Positions 26,645-35,093 are shown, counted from the stretch's first letter. The stretch is 64,000 bases of DNA from Candidatus Peribacteraceae bacterium (GCA_028703445.1 JAQVMW010000001.1:124001-188000), one strand, 5' to 3'. The notes: a model not told the origin generated them from the letters alone. A program made the numbers and translations.

Positions 26645-26675
26645 ATTATGGCATAAGAGGTAATTCTATGCCATA
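26645..26675 (-). promoter_or_regulatory. promoter -10 and operator-like palindrome of the Fic gene
   Basis: TATGGCATA (26647-26655), 11-base spacer, TATGCCATA (26667-26675), a perfect 9-bp inverted repeat. The minus-strand -10 CATAAT (complement of 26645-26650) overlaps one arm and ends 6 bases before the ATG. A dimer bound here would block transcription. Confidence 0.6.
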
Positions 26676-26723
26676 CCATATTAGAGGTCCGTACAGGACA
26701 TGTCGGAACAGAGGAATAACATG

Positions 26724-26810
26724 TGTCCCCTGATAGAACGCCAAATATGGCTTCGTGGAGCAAAAAAGCAGATGCATCATCCGCAATCTTTTGAGAAGCC
26801 CCCTCAAGTC
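26724..26810 (+). repeat. degenerate two-hairpin repeat
   Basis: ATAGAACGCC, AAATATGGCTTCGTGGAGC and AATCTTTTGAGAAGCC align with the repeats at 13330 and 24818, but the left GTTC arm is lost. Just upstream lies a separate palindrome, GGACATGT...ACATGTGTCC (about 26696-26728). The surrounding 26640-27129 stretch has no intact gene. Confidence 0.5.
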
Positions 26811-26835
26811 GCCACTCACAAACCCTACCCAAGCG

Positions 26836-26915
26836 CGACCGTTTTCACCGACTCTTGTGCCTTCGCCTCCCAGAGCGGCACCTCCACGGTGAACGTGGTG
26901 GGCAATAACCCGAAG
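26836..26915 (-). pseudogene. relic of a histidine-kinase 3' end
   Basis: About 80 bases are clearly similar to the end of the kinase gene at 28555-28630. In the minus strand they read TFTVEVPL, as against TFFVEVPL in the kinase. The shared ACCCAAGCGCGAC...GTTTTCAC flank lies beyond the stop. The rest of the kinase is missing and the original stop codon is gone. Confidence 0.6.
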
Positions 26916-26938
26916 AAACGAGGAGAAAAGCCCCGTAC

Positions 26939-26995
26939 GTTCTACGTGGTCATGGAACGTATTTCATGGCTTACTATAGCCAAAATACGAGTTCA
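26939..26995 (+). repeat. GTTC-N12-GAAC palindrome plus second hairpin
   Basis: GTTC (26939) and GAAC (ending 26958) are 12 bases apart. ATGGCTTACTATAGCCA follows as the second hairpin. It belongs to the same dispersed family and lies upstream of the 61-aa gene. Confidence 0.5.
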
Positions 26996-27129
26996 TCTGC
27001 AAGAAAATTACGTGCACACGGCTGACACGTCTGTCTGATCCATGGATCATAGCATCGCTCTGTCGTGTACAGAGCAAACGTCTGAGTGTTTTTCGTTCTT
27101 TCCAGGTTCTCACGTGAAAGGGTTATTCC

Positions 27130-27315
27130 ATGGAAGAATGGCGAAGACTGAGTGAACGTGAACAGGAGGCGGCAATCGAAGAAGCCGCGCAGTGGGCACG
27201 CGAGAATGGGCGCGATGACAGCTCGATCCGGTCTGCCGCGCGCCAGTTCTGCGGCGACGATTCCGCGAAGATTGTCGAGGCTATTCGCACGAAGATCAGG
27301 GATCTCCTGAGCTGA
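27130..27315 (+). CDS. small charged helical protein
   Basis: 61 aa, rich in Glu, Arg and Ala, probably all helical (WRRLSEREQEAAIEEAAQWA ... KIVEAIRTKIRDLLS). No family recognised. It is followed 31 bases later by a strong intrinsic terminator in its own orientation, which supports a real transcript. The size and charge pattern would suit a small regulatory or DNA/RNA-associated protein, but that is a guess. Confidence 0.5.
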   Translation: MEEWRRLSEREQEAAIEEAAQWARENGRDDSSIRSAARQFCGDDSAKIVEAIRTKIRDLLS

Positions 27316-27339
27316 ACTGCACGAGCCACGACACTCTAC

Positions 27340-28386
27340 TCAGACCGGGCCCCGCGATGCGTCGCGGGGCCCAATTTTTTCGATGTTCTCTACTGAAGCA
27401 CGTGCCATGATTCCGATCACCCTCGCTAACGCACGTTCGCGAAGACGTGGATGGCGCATCTGACGGACCGATTCAATAGCATCCTCAAAGAAGCCTCTCT
27501 TCGCTTCTTCAGAAGCTATACTCCTCCATGCTGAATCCTGAAACGCACTCTCGGGTATGCGCTCTGCCCGTAATTTTGCCTGCTCCAATAAACCCATCTG
27601 CGCCTTGGCTGCCGCAATCTGGCAGTTCACGTGCGCAGCATGCACTGGATTCGAAAGAAGATCTGCTTCATCCTGAATGACAAGAAGCATCTGCAACGCA
27701 GCTTGCGGGTCTGGGGCAGCGAGTGCCACTGCAATGAAACAACGTGCCTCCAGCTTGCGATCCGGCTCTTGCAGGCCATCCACGATTCGTTGCGCGATTG
27801 CGAGTGTATCGGATCCGTTTCGTCCTGCACGGTGCTTCGCCAAAGCCAACTCGGCAAGCATATGCACAATTTCGTAGGGCTCCCCGATAGCATCAACCGT
27901 TTTGCGGGCTTCTTCAAAATCACCCATTTCCATTTGAGAAAAGGCAACGTCCGCAAATGCCTGCGAACGATCTCTACCCGCAGGGAGCGCACCCGCCTCT
28001 GTTAGCGCGCGCACGAACGATCTCTGCCGCCGATCGGTCAACAACGCCTCTGTGAACGCAACCCTGAACCTTCCAGTCTGTCCTTCAAAAGCCGCCAAAG
28101 TCCGTGCCTTATCCAAGAAAGAAACAGGGCTTTTCTTTAGGAGAGGCTGTACAAGAGCAACATCACAGAGCAACCGGATCTTTTCATCGACCTCCGTGAT
28201 CCTGTCCACACACTCCACGGCCTGATCGAGCGCCTGTTCAACTCCATGCACACCCAAACGCTTCCGTGCCAGAGCGACATCAAGAAACGCCGAACAGCGC
28301 GCCTGTGGATCGCTCAGGTTCTCTGCCAGAGCAGAGATGCGATTGATGAGCGCCTTTCTGTCGGGTCGTGCGATTGCCATCTGCAC
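27340..28386 (-). CDS. alpha-helical repeat (TPR-like) protein
   Basis: 348 aa made of about nine helical pairs with the spacing of TPR/HEAT-like repeats (for example RSQAFADVAFSQMEMGDFEEARKTVD and EIVHMLAELALAKHRAG). No signal peptide or membrane segment, so it is cytoplasmic. Such scaffolds bind other proteins, and no partner is evident here. The last residues (IEKIGPRDASRGPV) are encoded by the terminator stem of the opposing gene, so the natural stop may once have been elsewhere. Start at 28386 or two codons later. Confidence 0.7.
   Translation of the reverse strand: MQMAIARPDRKALINRISALAENLSDPQARCSAFLDVALARKRLGVHGVEQALDQAVECVDRITEVDEKIRLLCDVALVQPLLKKSPVSFLDKARTLAAFEGQTGRFRVAFTEALLTDRRQRSFVRALTEAGALPAGRDRSQAFADVAFSQMEMGDFEEARKTVDAIGEPYEIVHMLAELALAKHRAGRNGSDTLAIAQRIVDGLQEPDRKLEARCFIAVALAAPDPQAALQMLLVIQDEADLLSNPVHAAHVNCQIAAAKAQMGLLEQAKLRAERIPESAFQDSAWRSIASEEAKRGFFEDAIESVRQMRHPRLRERALARVIGIMARASVENIEKIGPRDASRGPV
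27347..27380 (+). terminator. intrinsic terminator
   Basis: GGGCCCCGCGA (27347-27357), loop TGCG, perfect complement 27362-27372, then AATTTTTT. It serves the 61-aa gene on the + strand, yet it lies within the last codons of the convergent gene at 27340-28386. Confidence 0.85.
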
Positions 28387-28455
28387 TATCCATTGTAACC
28401 GATACGCAATACGTTATGACCAATAATGAGCATTCATCCCTCTCATGTGCCGGGG

Positions 28456-28475
28456 GTTCTATGGGGTCATAGAAC
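28456..28475. repeat. GTTC-N12-GAAC palindrome, perfect copy
   Basis: GTTCTATG-GGGT-CATAGAAC, arms of 8 bp without mismatch, the most symmetrical member of the family. It lies between the divergently placed ends of the TPR-like gene (start) and the kinase gene (stop), followed by the AGAACGCC-type flank. Confidence 0.6.
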
Positions 28476-28582
28476 GCCTTTGTGCTTTCCACCAAGCTGA
28501 AAACAAAACTATTGTCCTGTTTTCTTTCTCGCCGCAGTGCCACCAGGGGTTTTCACCCAAGCGCGACAGTTTTCACTAGTTC

Positions 28583-30235
28583 TTAGTTTGTCGCCTCCTC
28601 AAGCGGCACCTCCACGAAGAACGTGGTGCCCTTACCCGATTCGCTTTCGAACCAAACCTTGCCCCCCTGCGCCTCGGCCGCTCCTTTGGCGGCGAAGAGC
28701 CCAAGTCCATTGCCCTCCGTATTGCGCACGTTGGTGGCGCGGAAGAGCTTGCTAAAGATCTTATCCTGCTCCTCCTTGGGAATCCCGCAGCCGGAATCTT
28801 TGACAGAGTAGCGGAGCGTGTGGTCTTTGACCGTCACCGTCAGCTCCACCTTTCCGCCCTCCGGCGTGTACTTCACTGCGTTCGAAAGCAGGTTCTCGAG
28901 CGTCATACGCATGAGACGCTTATCGAGCGAAGCAGTAGGAAGGGTTTTTGGCAGAGACTTGATGAATTGCTGCTTCTTCACTGTCGCCTTGGGTTCGATC
29001 ACCGCTAGTACTTCCGTAAAGAAGGTACCCATGTCCAATGGTGCGCGATCAACCTTCATGCGGCCCAGCTGAATGCGCGAAACGTCCAGGATCATGCCGA
29101 CCAGATCCACAAGATCCTCCGTCACGCCCTGCATGGTCATGAGCTGCTTCTTCTGTTCCTCGGTCATCTCTCCAGAATCGCCATCGAGGAGCATCTCGAT
29201 GTACCACTTTACCGAGGTCACCGGTGTAGCAAGCTGGTGGCTGACAATGCTGATGAGTTCGTCTTTCTGACGGTCAAGGTCTTTAAGCTCTTGGTTTGCC
29301 TTTTCCAAATCAATTGCCAATTTTTCAATCTTTTCGCGCTGTATAATTTCTCGGTTAACGCTTTTAACTAGGAAGTAACCAAATACAATGGACAAAATAA
29401 GGGTAATTCCTGTCAGGATTCTATTTGTATTATTTTGGATGAAAAAGAATTGAGAGCCGATAAGAAAAACTAATGAAACCACAATTGCCTGCGCGGCAAT
29501 TAACTTAATGTTAAAAGTATTGAACCTGACAATTAGATAACCCAAAAATCCAACAAAAACAACCATTCCGAAAAGTCCCACTGCTTCGTATTCAAATACA
29601 TCCGTTTGAACAGAAACGTAACCCGCTAAAACAAAAGATAGAAGAAATATCGAAATACCAATGGATAGTAATAATATTTGCTTTCTGAAGGTTTTGTCTG
29701 CCCTAAAATACTGATAAACAGAAAATAAGACTATGCATAATGATACAATGGCTCTAACACCGATGACATAATCCACATAATACGGATTTTCAATTGCGAT
29801 ACATTCTTGAATATCAAACCCAGAAAGATTATAGTTTGTGGGCGTAAGAAATATTGGCAAAAGAAGCGGCGCAAACATGATGCATTTTGTCCACAATGGA
29901 GCATCCTTTTTTGTCTCGAATACATATGTGAAATAAAAACACAAAATAAACAATAGAATTGCGAAGACTTCAATCGGTGCCCAAGCTGACATTACCAAAC
30001 TATTTTTGTAATAAAATATCCAAATCAGAAGATTTAGAATCCCCCAAATTGAAAAAACAAGAGAGATACTGAATAGAATTTTTCCAAGTAAGGAAAACCT
30101 ACTTTTTATCAGAACAAAAATCCCAATAATCAAAGCGGCAATCGTGCTCGGAATGTGCGAATAATAAAGAAGGCCAGAAAGATCCTGAACAATTTCCTGG
30201 CAGTAATGAAGATTCTGAGTGAAGTTAAAATCCAT
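28583..30235 (-). CDS. sensor histidine kinase with 7TM-type N-terminus
   Basis: 550 aa. The N-terminal half has about eight hydrophobic helices (residues about 28-290), resembling 7TM histidine-kinase sensors. A coiled coil follows, then HisKA with phospho-acceptor SHQLATP and a HATPase domain with N box ENLLSNAVKYT, G1 DSGCGIP, F box and G2 GNGLGLF. It should autophosphorylate in response to a membrane or external cue. No response regulator is adjacent. Base composition changes sharply near 29310: the catalytic half is GC-rich, the membrane half very AT-rich, so the gene looks like a fusion of parts with different histories. Extended -10 TGTTATAAT ends 11 bases before the ATG. Confidence 0.9.
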   Translation of the reverse strand: MDFNFTQNLHYCQEIVQDLSGLLYYSHIPSTIAALIIGIFVLIKSRFSLLGKILFSISLVFSIWGILNLLIWIFYYKNSLVMSAWAPIEVFAILLFILCFYFTYVFETKKDAPLWTKCIMFAPLLLPIFLTPTNYNLSGFDIQECIAIENPYYVDYVIGVRAIVSLCIVLFSVYQYFRADKTFRKQILLLSIGISIFLLSFVLAGYVSVQTDVFEYEAVGLFGMVVFVGFLGYLIVRFNTFNIKLIAAQAIVVSLVFLIGSQFFFIQNNTNRILTGITLILSIVFGYFLVKSVNREIIQREKIEKLAIDLEKANQELKDLDRQKDELISIVSHQLATPVTSVKWYIEMLLDGDSGEMTEEQKKQLMTMQGVTEDLVDLVGMILDVSRIQLGRMKVDRAPLDMGTFFTEVLAVIEPKATVKKQQFIKSLPKTLPTASLDKRLMRMTLENLLSNAVKYTPEGGKVELTVTVKDHTLRYSVKDSGCGIPKEEQDKIFSKLFRATNVRNTEGNGLGLFAAKGAAEAQGGKVWFESESGKGTTFFVEVPLEEATN

Positions 30236-30306
30236 GATTAAATACCATTATAACATACATGAACCAAAAACTTAAGTATCTGCTCTCATATTGATCCAAA
30301 CCACCC

Positions 30307-31671
30307 TTAAAGAGATATCTTTCGATATTTTGGAAGCTTGCCGTTCAATTGCTGAATAATCTTCAACTCAGCTTTAATATAATCCTGTAAGGCTCCGCAT
30401 CGCATATATTTCTCAAGCTGCTTCTTCGGAACGCTCAAAATATTACCAAGAGTTCTTCTACACTTTTTTGAACCACACATGCATTCCATTTCCCATAGCG
30501 ATTGGGGAATGTTCGGCCCAACTGTTGCAGAGTAATCATAAGTAATTTCCTCTCCTATTTTAATATTTCGTAACGCAATAAGCTCGCTGGTTTTCCTCAG
30601 TCCTGCACTTGGGTCACAGGAATGATTAAATGTTCTTGATAACCCATCGAGGTCCATATCTGACTCAAGGCCTACCTGCAAAGAATCAGTTTGCTCTTCT
30701 TCCCCTGCCTTGATTCTTTTGATACATTCGTTAAAAGAAATTATTTCACCATCTAATACACGAATCACTGTCCCCTTCTTAATATTTTCATTCGCATAAA
30801 CTCCCATCCCATACTTCCCTGTATCTTTTATCTTAAGCTCTGGAAAATGATTAATCGAAGTGGGTAATTTATTATTATGATTTGAACCAGCAATATATTT
30901 TTTCAAAGATTCCGGGTATGAATACCATCGTATCCTTGTTGCATACCTAAAAGGCAATAATGAATAAATTATAGGCTTAACACCAAATATCCTTTCGGCT
31001 TCCTCAAAACTTGGTAGAAACTTTTCTTTGAAGAAACTGGACTCTTCTTTATCTCCGATAAGGTAATTTTCGAACAAAACTCCATGACATATGAATAATG
31101 ATAGAAAATATAGATAGTAGTACCGTGAAAGAACTCTTGTATTATTAAACCAATCTGAAAAGTTGATGACTTTATCAGAGAGATAGGGAAACTGTTTCCC
31201 AAGAAGATAATGATGGAAATCAACAATATTCTCGCCGTTCGTCGTCTTAATATCTAATAATGCCTTCCCTTCATCTGCATTAAAATTAACTAATTTGAGA
31301 GTGTCAATTACTATTGGATTTCCTCCTTCAACTTTGCGAACAAAAAAAAGCTTACAGAGATGATATTTGTCTGGGTTTTTTGCGACAAATTTGTCGGGAT
31401 ATTCAAGTATCAACGGAGTCATGCCAAGTCCATTGGAAAGGCTGAGAAAATATGACAATTCTAAATTTGGAGTTGCGATACTCCTGCTTAACACAGCACG
31501 CGGCTCACCGGTAATAGCATCAAATTTCCAAGGACCAAAAAAGTCTTCAACTTTCTTCATTAGGGCTTTATTATTTCGTCTCTCGGATATTTCCATACTT
31601 ATATTTGAAAGAGGTGTATATATCCTTGCAAGTAAATCATCTCTGCCTCCGGGAACGTCGGGGTTTTTCAT
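30307..31671 (-). CDS. SET-domain lysine methyltransferase
   Basis: 454 aa in very AT-rich DNA. The C-terminal 170 residues are a SET domain: GMGVYANENIKKGTVI, FNHSCDPSAGL (SAM-binding NHSC), ALRNIKIGEEITYDYS (catalytic Tyr), and a post-SET zinc cluster C-M-C-G-x4-C. It should methylate lysines of proteins with S-adenosylmethionine. The first 270 residues have no recognised domain and may bind the substrate. SET proteins are mainly eukaryotic, and scattered bacterial copies are usually explained by transfer. It is preceded by the Cys-rich membrane gene with a 12-base gap, likely one operon. Confidence 0.87.
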   Translation of the reverse strand: MKNPDVPGGRDDLLARIYTPLSNISMEISERRNNKALMKKVEDFFGPWKFDAITGEPRAVLSRSIATPNLELSYFLSLSNGLGMTPLILEYPDKFVAKNPDKYHLCKLFFVRKVEGGNPIVIDTLKLVNFNADEGKALLDIKTTNGENIVDFHHYLLGKQFPYLSDKVINFSDWFNNTRVLSRYYYLYFLSLFICHGVLFENYLIGDKEESSFFKEKFLPSFEEAERIFGVKPIIYSLLPFRYATRIRWYSYPESLKKYIAGSNHNNKLPTSINHFPELKIKDTGKYGMGVYANENIKKGTVIRVLDGEIISFNECIKRIKAGEEEQTDSLQVGLESDMDLDGLSRTFNHSCDPSAGLRKTSELIALRNIKIGEEITYDYSATVGPNIPQSLWEMECMCGSKKCRRTLGNILSVPKKQLEKYMRCGALQDYIKAELKIIQQLNGKLPKYRKISL

Positions 31672-31683
31672 ATAAATAATCAG

Positions 31684-32064
31684 CTATCGGCTACAAGAAT
31701 CCGAAAGATCAAATTCTTTCAAAGTGGCATCTGAACAGAAATAAATTGAACAGCCTGCTTCGCCCTGACCACACTCCATTTCTGGACATTGATCGCCGGA
31801 GCATTCGGGTATATTTCTCTCCAGTTTATATAATATCTTGTAATAGAACTTATTGTCTGGGAGTTGAGAGCATCTCGTGTCATCTAAATCACATTCATGC
31901 ACGAAACAAGCTTCCTTTTGAGGATCACAGGGTTCTTTGATAAATAACAAATAATCTTTTTTGAAATAAAACCTATAAACAGAGAGGACACCAGTAACAA
32001 TGATCGAAAGCACCACAAGGATAATTAGTGACCTTCCCCCAGAAGTTAATCTCTTATCATTCAT
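31684..32064 (-). CDS. single-pass membrane protein with cysteine-rich outer domain
   Basis: 126 aa. One helix near residues 12-30 (SLIILVVLSIIVTGVLSVY), then an outer part with about eleven cysteines in pairs (CDPQKEACFVHECDLDDTRC ... CSGDQCPEMECGQGEAGC). Probably disulfide-bonded or metal-binding. No family recognised. I chose the ATG at 32064 because the longer frame to 32091 would need TTG and TATATT lies just before 32064. First gene of a two-gene AT-rich operon with the SET gene. Confidence 0.6.
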   Translation of the reverse strand: MNDKRLTSGGRSLIILVVLSIIVTGVLSVYRFYFKKDYLLFIKEPCDPQKEACFVHECDLDDTRCSQLPDNKFYYKILYKLERNIPECSGDQCPEMECGQGEAGCSIYFCSDATLKEFDLSDSCSR

Positions 32065-32185
32065 GGAAGAAATATATATTCCTCGTTTCAACTAATTACA
32101 AGGCAGTTTATGCTTTAGGGAACCCCTATGAAGTGAAATGAGTGCTTTGCATGTTTTGGCAATGTGATTAACAAGAAGCATCGAT

Positions 32186-34456
32186 TCAATTCCTGTGACT
32201 CATTTTTCGTGCAACAAAAAAACCGTAGCCGATCATACAAATGATAAGAAACAAAAATACTCCCCCAAACCACCAATATGGCACAAATTTATGCATAATT
32301 TGTTTATAGAATTCAGAAATTTCCATATCAACCCCCAAAACTGCCACTGGATTACCGACGCTATTGCGTATGGGCGCAACCCCACTCAGAAAAATCCCCC
32401 ACTGGTCCTGCGAGATTTCATAGAATGGTGCTTTCCATTCTTTCACCAACTTCTGAGCGCTCGCATCATACCGCATTCCAGGAGGGGCCGGATCATCAGC
32501 ATCATCAATTACTCCATCTTTGTTGTAATCATAATCGACAAGTGGCCGATCAATATTGGTGTCCGCATCTGCAACGAATTCCCAAATTTCAGGATTATCC
32601 GTCGGCCGCAGAATGTACACCCACCGCACACCTTCATTGCTCTCGCGTAATTTTGTCATTATGTCGAATATTCTCTGATATTCCGGTCTTGCCATATCCC
32701 GTGCGAATCGCAGCGGTTTTAAATCCTGCACATTGATGCCCGCTGCTGCCGTCGAAACCATTGATGCAAGCCGTTGTCCCACCTGCTCTTCCATCAGATT
32801 CAATGTGTACATGTACATCCCATACGTCACCCCCAGCGCAATCAGTGCACACACCCCCAAAACCGTCAGCACCCCTCTTGAGCGCAGCCACTTTAGAAGA
32901 TCAAAGAAAAGCGGCCGGTTGAAGGCCGCAAGGCGGACAAATACGAAAAGGAAAAAGAAACCAATACAAAATAGGAATGGAGAGAAAGATTGCTCTGAGA
33001 GCACTTTTATTTCACTGGCATCAATATCCATTCCTATTATCGCAACTGGATTACCTTGAGCATCACGAACTGGGGCATGCCCAGAAATCCATACTCCCCA
33101 CAGATCGAAACACGGTTGATAATCCGCATCTGGCTCACGTAATGCCCTATAGAAAGAAGAATCAAGACCCTCATAATCATGATACGAGTACCCCGGTGGA
33201 TTGACATCATTTCGCAATCCATCCCCAGTCGAATCTGGAAACACTCGAATGTCGAGTGCATCCGCGTCGGCAATGAATTGGTAGAAATACGGATCATCTG
33301 TTGGTCGCATGATGTAGGCATATCGCACCTTCGGATTACGTCTCCGAATATCCTGCAACTGTTCCACCACCTTGCGATACACCGGCTTCTTTGTGTCTTG
33401 CCACGTATGAAGCTGATTTAAATCTTCTGCATCAAATTCTGGTGCCGCAGTGGCTGTAATTGCCATTACCTGTTCCCTTACCCGCTCTAAATTCAGATTA
33501 TACGTATGCCTCCACAATCCAAACGTAACTCCCCCAGCCAGCACGGCGCCCGCCAGAAAGATCACGACGCTCTTCTTGCTCAAGAAAAATTCGCGCAGGC
33601 TCGACAGTGACCGCGTGCCCAGCGAAATCATGGGTCCGGCCGCCTGCGGCACAATGACCGAAACGGTCTGGGACTGCGTTTCTGGCTCTTTGGCACGGCG
33701 CCACAGAAGCTCGAACATCATCCGCTCCGTGTGCGCCAGCTCGGGATACTTGAGGTAGCACGCGCGCTGCTCCGCATGGTTGAAACACGCCACCGTGCCG
33801 TTGGCGATGATCTTTTCGAAGGTGATGGGGAACTCCTCCTCTTTCAAAAGCTGCGTCTCGCGGTATTCGAAGGCATCGCGCGATTGGAAGCGCCGACCGA
33901 GAGGAGTATTGGAGGCCAGAACGCGCGAGAAGATGCCGCGCTTGTGCCGCCCGCGAAAGTACTGCACGCGGAAGAGGCGCAGGGGATCCTCCTCTTCCTT
34001 CACCGTTACGGGACGGTAGTGCAGAAATTCCTTCACATCGAGCTCCAGGAGCTTCAGGTACGCCTTCTTGATCCCCTCTTCGCCCTCGAAGTACTCCATC
34101 TCGGGCCGCTTGTTCTCGACCTTCAACGAATTGATGAAGGTCTCGAAGTTCCTGGCGCGACTCTTCATGGTCTCCAATTTCTCTTCGGTATCGCGCTTCA
34201 CCCACTGCAAAATCGGCTCGAGGGATTTGATGATCATCTTCGGCGTATCGTTCACGGTCTCGCGGCAGAGGATGTGGCGGCTCAAGAGCTTCTTCACCGC
34301 TTGGTCCAGGACTCCGGTGGATTTGCCCGTTTTCGCCGCCAATTCGCGCAGCGTCAGCGCTTCGCCCTCCAGCAGCTTTTTGAGCGCAAGGATCTCGGTT
34401 TGGGAGAATCCCGCTTCGACCAGATATGCCTCGATAGATGCAGGGAGGTCAGTCAT
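32186..34456 (-). CDS. membrane-bound TrmB-like regulator with two extracytoplasmic sensor domains
   Basis: 756 aa. Residues 1-90 are a TrmB-type winged HTH (GFSQTEILALKKLLEGEALTLRELAAKTG), followed by a coiled coil and the TrmB-like effector region to about 300. Four transmembrane helices (about 305-322, 520-540, 552-575, 725-750) enclose two homologous outer domains. Each has the pattern VRYAYIMRPTDDP...FIADADA...D-rich loop...W.SG.AP.R...GNPVAIIGMDI, a Cache/PAS-like sensor. The second contains DYNKDGVIDDADD, a calcium-loop-like stretch. Signals outside would thus act directly on DNA binding inside. One-component TrmB proteins are normally soluble, so this fusion is unusual. The HTH part is GC-rich and the sensor parts less so. 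Confidence 0.8.
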   Translation of the reverse strand: MTDLPASIEAYLVEAGFSQTEILALKKLLEGEALTLRELAAKTGKSTGVLDQAVKKLLSRHILCRETVNDTPKMIIKSLEPILQWVKRDTEEKLETMKSRARNFETFINSLKVENKRPEMEYFEGEEGIKKAYLKLLELDVKEFLHYRPVTVKEEEDPLRLFRVQYFRGRHKRGIFSRVLASNTPLGRRFQSRDAFEYRETQLLKEEEFPITFEKIIANGTVACFNHAEQRACYLKYPELAHTERMMFELLWRRAKEPETQSQTVSVIVPQAAGPMISLGTRSLSSLREFFLSKKSVVIFLAGAVLAGGVTFGLWRHTYNLNLERVREQVMAITATAAPEFDAEDLNQLHTWQDTKKPVYRKVVEQLQDIRRRNPKVRYAYIMRPTDDPYFYQFIADADALDIRVFPDSTGDGLRNDVNPPGYSYHDYEGLDSSFYRALREPDADYQPCFDLWGVWISGHAPVRDAQGNPVAIIGMDIDASEIKVLSEQSFSPFLFCIGFFFLFVFVRLAAFNRPLFFDLLKWLRSRGVLTVLGVCALIALGVTYGMYMYTLNLMEEQVGQRLASMVSTAAAGINVQDLKPLRFARDMARPEYQRIFDIMTKLRESNEGVRWVYILRPTDNPEIWEFVADADTNIDRPLVDYDYNKDGVIDDADDPAPPGMRYDASAQKLVKEWKAPFYEISQDQWGIFLSGVAPIRNSVGNPVAVLGVDMEISEFYKQIMHKFVPYWWFGGVFLFLIICMIGYGFFVARKMSHRN

Positions 34457-34648
34457 GCCACTGCGCTCCGCGCCGCGGAGCTACGCGGCACGAGAAGGGA
34501 AAGGGAATACATGCGCCGAAGATCAGCCTCAAAAGAGGATGAAGGGGTCATCGCAAACCTGTACTCTACCCGTTTTTTTGGCTATGTAAAGCGCTTCTGA
34601 CACAGTGGTTTCACTGCATACCTTATTCATCCGCCTGAGGACGGGGAC

Positions 34649-34698
34649 GTTCTGCCGAGGGATAGAACGCCTGATTTTGGCTTGGTGAAGCCAAGAAT
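34649..34698 (+). repeat. GTTC-N12-GAAC palindrome plus TTGGCTT/AAGCCAA hairpin
   Basis: GTTC at 34649 and GAAC ending 34668, then TTGGCTT-GGTG-AAGCCAA (a perfect 7-bp stem) and a few bases later ATCAATCTTTTG. Full member of the two-hairpin family, upstream of the 55-aa gene. A further stem, GGAGC-AAATC-GCTCC, lies near 34768. Confidence 0.6.
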
Positions 34699-34797
34699 AT
34701 GATTCTGATTGGATCAATCTTTTGCATGCACTCTATTTAAAAAAAAGTGGATTCTATGGTGTTACTGGAGCAAATCGCTCCACTGTTCCCTTCCTCA

Positions 34798-34826
34798 TTG
34801 ACAGAATTCACTAAATGAATCATATT
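34798..34826 (+). promoter_or_regulatory. strong promoter of the 55-aa gene
   Basis: Perfect TTGACA (34798-34803), 17-base spacer, CATATT (34821-34826). Predicted start near 34833 gives a leader of about 60 bases containing the hairpin TTTGAG...CTCAAA (about 34837-34855). Confidence 0.7.
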
Positions 34827-34877
34827 TCTTCCTTTGAGTATTTCGCTCAAAGGACAGGTAACTCTAACGCTCACGGA

Positions 34878-34888
34878 AAGGAGGTGAT
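34878..34888 (+). promoter_or_regulatory. perfect Shine-Dalgarno sequence
   Basis: AAGGAGGTGAT, an 11-base match to the 3' end of 16S rRNA, 11 bases from its GGAGG core to the ATG at 34896. It is the only canonical ribosome binding site noticed in this window. Confidence 0.8.
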
Positions 34889-34895
34889 GACTACC

Positions 34896-35063
34896 ATGAG
34901 CAAGAAGAGCCATCCTGGCGACGGCTCCTACGGGAAAGGCGTGAAAGGCGAGCGAACACCGTTCGACGAAGTGTTCCGGCCCAAGAGCGCCACCCAGCGA
35001 AAAGAGGCCAATCAGGACGAGCAGTCGTCCGAGCAGGCCGAGTCAACGGATGATCGAGGGTAA
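34896..35063 (+). CDS. 55-aa hydrophilic protein with strong expression signals
   Basis: Starts MSKKSHPGDGSYGKGVKGER, ends in an acidic Gln/Glu-rich tail (EQSSEQAESTDDRG). It looks disordered, with no membrane segment and no cysteine. The start at 34896 is fixed by the Shine-Dalgarno sequence; an in-frame ATG at 34887 is too close to it. Promoter, leader hairpin and terminator are all strong, so it is probably abundant. It could be a small structural or nucleic-acid-associated protein. Because protease, Asn-synthetase-like and exporter genes follow, a precursor-peptide role is also possible but weakly supported. Confidence 0.65.
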   Translation: MSKKSHPGDGSYGKGVKGERTPFDEVFRPKSATQRKEANQDEQSSEQAESTDDRG

Positions 35064-35093
35064 CGCCCGACGTCACCGGTGACGAACGTCGCC

